The notes below the pieces were generated by a model that worked only from the letters and a program-made list of their open reading frames with translations, ran no database searches and was not told where the DNA came from. The translations under genes were made by a program, and so were the position numbers. This document shows, piece after piece, positions 61,834-64,000 of a stretch of DNA of 64,000 bases (the first letter of the stretch is position 1; each line of letters opens with the position of its first letter). This DNA is from Oscillospiraceae bacterium (GTDB lineage Bacteria > Bacillota > Clostridia > Oscillospirales > QAMX01), in contig SVLW01000004.1 of the NCBI GenBank assembly GCA_015067705.1, positions 1 through 64,000 of the forward strand, given 5' to 3'.

Positions 61834-64000
61834 ATGGTAAAGCCTGATTTTATCCAGATGGAACATGAAATTCTGGATCTCTGGGAGCGCGAAGGTTTCC
61901 AGAAAAAGCTCATGAAGCAGAACGAGAACGGCCCGATCTTCCGTTTCCTGGACGGCCCCATCACTGCCAATAACCCCATGGGTGTTCATCACGCCTGGGG
62001 CCGCAGCATCAAGGACATTATGCTGCGCTATAAGGGCATGACCGGCCATTCCTGCCACTACCGTAACGGCTTTGACGGCCAGGGTCTGTGGGTGGAAGTG
62101 GAAGTCGAGAAGGAGCTTGGCTTTGTGGGCAAGCGCGACATCGAAGACTACGGCATGGACAAGTTCACCCGCAAGTGCGTGGACCGCGTGAAGAAATTCT
62201 CCGGCATCATCACCGAACAGTCCAAGCGTCTCGGCCAGTGGATGGACTGGGACAATTCCTACTACACCAATTCCGATGAAAACATCGAGGGCATCTGGCA
62301 CTTCCTGAAGGTCTGTAATGACCGCGGCTGGATCACCACCCAGAACCGTCCCATGCCCTGGTGCCCCCGCTGCGGCACCTCTCTCTCCGAGCATGAGATG
62401 ACCGGCTCCCACAAGGAAGTCACTCATACCTCCGTCTTTGTCCGCGTTCCCATGCTGGAGCGTGACTTTGACCTCCTGGTCTGGACCACCACCCCGTGGA
62501 CGCTGTCCGCCAACGTGGCCCTGGCCGTGAATCCGGAGCTCACCTATGTGAAGATCCTGACGGATGATTCTCCCCGTCCCCTGGTGCTGGCAAAGTCCTC
62601 TCTCGGCTACATCGACGGCGCCAAGAACGTCATCGAGACCCTCACCGGCGCGGATCTCGTAGGCCTTGCCTATGAGTCCATCTTCCCCATGCTGCCCGTT
62701 CAGGAAGGCGTGGACCACAAGGTGGTTCCGTGGGATGAGGTCGCCGCCGACGAAGGTTCCGGCGTTGTCCACATTGCCCCCGGCTGCGGCGCCGAGGACT
62801 TTGAGCTGGGCCGCTCCCTGGGCCTTGCCGAGATCTGCCCCATTGACGAGACCGGTACGTTCTACGCAAACTATGATTTCCTCTCCGGCCTGACCGCAGC
62901 AGACGCTGCCCAGCCGGTATTCGATAAGCTCCGCGAACTGGGCAAGCTCTATAAGACCATGGAGTTCACCCATATGTACCCCGTCTGCTGGCGCTGCAAG
63001 AGCCAGGTGCTCTTCCGCCTGGTTGAGGAGTGGTACATCAAGACCGATGAGATCCGTCCGCAGCTCATCAAGGCCGCCGAAGGCGTCCAGTGGGATCCGC
63101 CCTACATCGGCAAGCGCATGATGGACTGGCTCAACAACATGGGCGACTGGAACATCTCCCGTAAGCGCTATTACGGTCTGCCTCTGCCCTTCTATGTCTG
63201 CCCGGACTGCGGCAAGGTGCACGTCATCGGTTCCCGCGAAGAACTGCGTGAAAAGGCCATCGACCCCGCCAAGGTGGACGCGCTTCCCGAGCTGCACCGT
63301 CCGTGGATCGACGAAGTAAAGATCCGCTGCGACTGCGGCGCCGAGGTCTCCCGTATCACCTCCGTCGGTGACGTGTGGCTGGACGCCGGTATCACCCCCT
63401 TCTCCACCAATAAGTATTTCTCCGACCGCGCCTATTGGGAAAAGCAGTTCCCGGCACACTGGGTCACCGAGATGCGCGAGCAGGTGCGTCTGTGGTTCTA
63501 TTCCATCCTCTTCATGTCCGTCACCCTCACCGGCCGCGCCCCCTACGAGCGCGTGCTGGCCTATAATACCGTGGTTTCCGAGGACGGTTCCCGCTTCTCC
63601 AAGACCGGCTTTATGATCCGCTTTGACGAGGCTGCCGAGCGCATGGGCGCCGACGCCATCCGTTATCTCTACGCCGGTGCAAACGTGGCCTCCGATGTGC
63701 GCTTTGGCTTTAACCTTGGCGACGAGGCACGCCGCAAGATGCTGGGTCTGTGGAACATCTACACCTTCTTTGAGACCTATGCCGAGATCGATAATCCCGT
63801 GATCGGCGCAGAGCCCGCCTACCAGAACCTCACCGACCGCTGGCTCACCGCCCGCGTCAATGACTTCGTGGCCACCGCCACCGAGGCCTATGAGCGCTAT
63901 AACACCGCCGACACCGTGCGTGCCTTCGAGCAGTGCGTGGACGATGTCTCCAACTGGTATGTGCGTATCAACCGCCGCCGCTTCTGGAAGGAAGGCGAGG
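61834..64000 (+). CDS. ileS: Isoleucyl-tRNA synthetase, cut by window end; altered HxGH motif
   Basis: 722 codons are visible. The N-terminal class I signature, normally HxGH, reads GVHH (Gly50-His53 in NPMGVHHAWGR), and KMSKS reads RFSKT in EDGSRFSKTGF (about 588). Editing-domain text WTTTPWTLSANVALAVNP is intact. Zinc-type Cys pairs (WCPRCG, CWRCK, CPDCG) are present. GGAGG precedes the ATG. T-box controlled, so it is the housekeeping gene. The swapped GxHH form is known from mupirocin-hyper-resistant type 2 IleRS. Confidence 0.96.
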   Translation, partial: MVKPDFIQMEHEILDLWEREGFQKKLMKQNENGPIFRFLDGPITANNPMGVHHAWGRSIKDIMLRYKGMTGHSCHYRNGFDGQGLWVEVEVEKELGFVGKRDIEDYGMDKFTRKCVDRVKKFSGIITEQSKRLGQWMDWDNSYYTNSDENIEGIWHFLKVCNDRGWITTQNRPMPWCPRCGTSLSEHEMTGSHKEVTHTSVFVRVPMLERDFDLLVWTTTPWTLSANVALAVNPELTYVKILTDDSPRPLVLAKSSLGYIDGAKNVIETLTGADLVGLAYESIFPMLPVQEGVDHKVVPWDEVAADEGSGVVHIAPGCGAEDFELGRSLGLAEICPIDETGTFYANYDFLSGLTAADAAQPVFDKLRELGKLYKTMEFTHMYPVCWRCKSQVLFRLVEEWYIKTDEIRPQLIKAAEGVQWDPPYIGKRMMDWLNNMGDWNISRKRYYGLPLPFYVCPDCGKVHVIGSREELREKAIDPAKVDALPELHRPWIDEVKIRCDCGAEVSRITSVGDVWLDAGITPFSTNKYFSDRAYWEKQFPAHWVTEMREQVRLWFYSILFMSVTLTGRAPYERVLAYNTVVSEDGSRFSKTGFMIRFDEAAERMGADAIRYLYAGANVASDVRFGFNLGDEARRKMLGLWNIYTFFETYAEIDNPVIGAEPAYQNLTDRWLTARVNDFVATATEAYERYNTADTVRAFEQCVDDVSNWYVRINRRRFWKEGE

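Overview
This is a gene-dense, high-GC chromosomal window, roughly 60% GC by eye. The gene set points to a low-G+C-lineage (Firmicutes/Bacillota) anaerobe with a Gram-positive wall, probably a gut member of the Clostridia close to Oscillospiraceae. The evidence is a CtsR-McsA-McsB-ClpC operon, Rex, a paired GlgC/GlgD, a T-box in front of ileS, YqeG, a CarD-like regulator, S-layer homology domains and host- or plant-glycan hydrolases of families GH95 and GH27. The family-level assignment is inference. No rRNA or tRNA genes were found.

Layout. 1-6.9 kb: a leftward glycogen operon (glgP-glgC-glgD-glgA-GH13). 7.2-10.4 kb: a UroD-like methyltransferase, a tiny protein, a TetR regulator and nagB. 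10.8-14.0 kb: a rightward cluster of two paralogous Gfo/Idh/MocA oxidoreductases and a TIM-barrel isomerase; a paralogue of the isomerase sits at 60.2-61.0 kb. 14.1-25.6 kb: leftward housekeeping genes (AEC transporter, secA, 2-hydroxyacid dehydrogenase, rex, and the clpC-mcsB-mcsA-ctsR stress operon with visible CtsR boxes). 25.9-29.9 kb: an MFS sugar symporter and an AT-richer secreted S-layer protein preceded by a leader peptide and an attenuator-like hairpin. 29.9-37.9 kb: lipid enzymes, kinases, the nth-truB-ribF operon, pfkA and sfsA. 38-46 kb: MATE, a ClpP-like protease, a rhodanese-like protein, and GH27 and GH95 glycosidases. 46-58.6 kb: yqeG, an M24 peptidase, a parallel beta-helix protein, a candidate structured RNA, a cysteine desulfurase-thiI-pncC-yifB operon, udg, and a carD-ispD-ispF-amidohydrolase operon. 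58.6-64 kb: an epimerase, a Nudix hydrolase, the second isomerase and a T-box-controlled ileS that runs off the end.

The most unusual signal is a dispersed family of about ten modular intergenic elements (named E1-E10 here). Typical copies have outer inverted arms built from a 7-nt tandem word (consensus RTKGANA). The arms enclose two inverted REP-like palindromes, each directly preceded by GGAG or GGTG, with a third hairpin or a larger palindromic cassette between them, so the whole could fold as a cloverleaf. This resembles REPIN architecture but with long periodic arms. The elements abut stop codons and the U-tract side of terminators, lie inside the ctsR operon, and in one case appear to supply a -35 box.

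Other points of interest are an IleRS whose HxGH motif reads GVHH, an A-rich candidate non-coding RNA near 50.0-50.26 kb, two promoter-hairpin micro-units beside it, and three exact DnaA boxes between yifB and udg.
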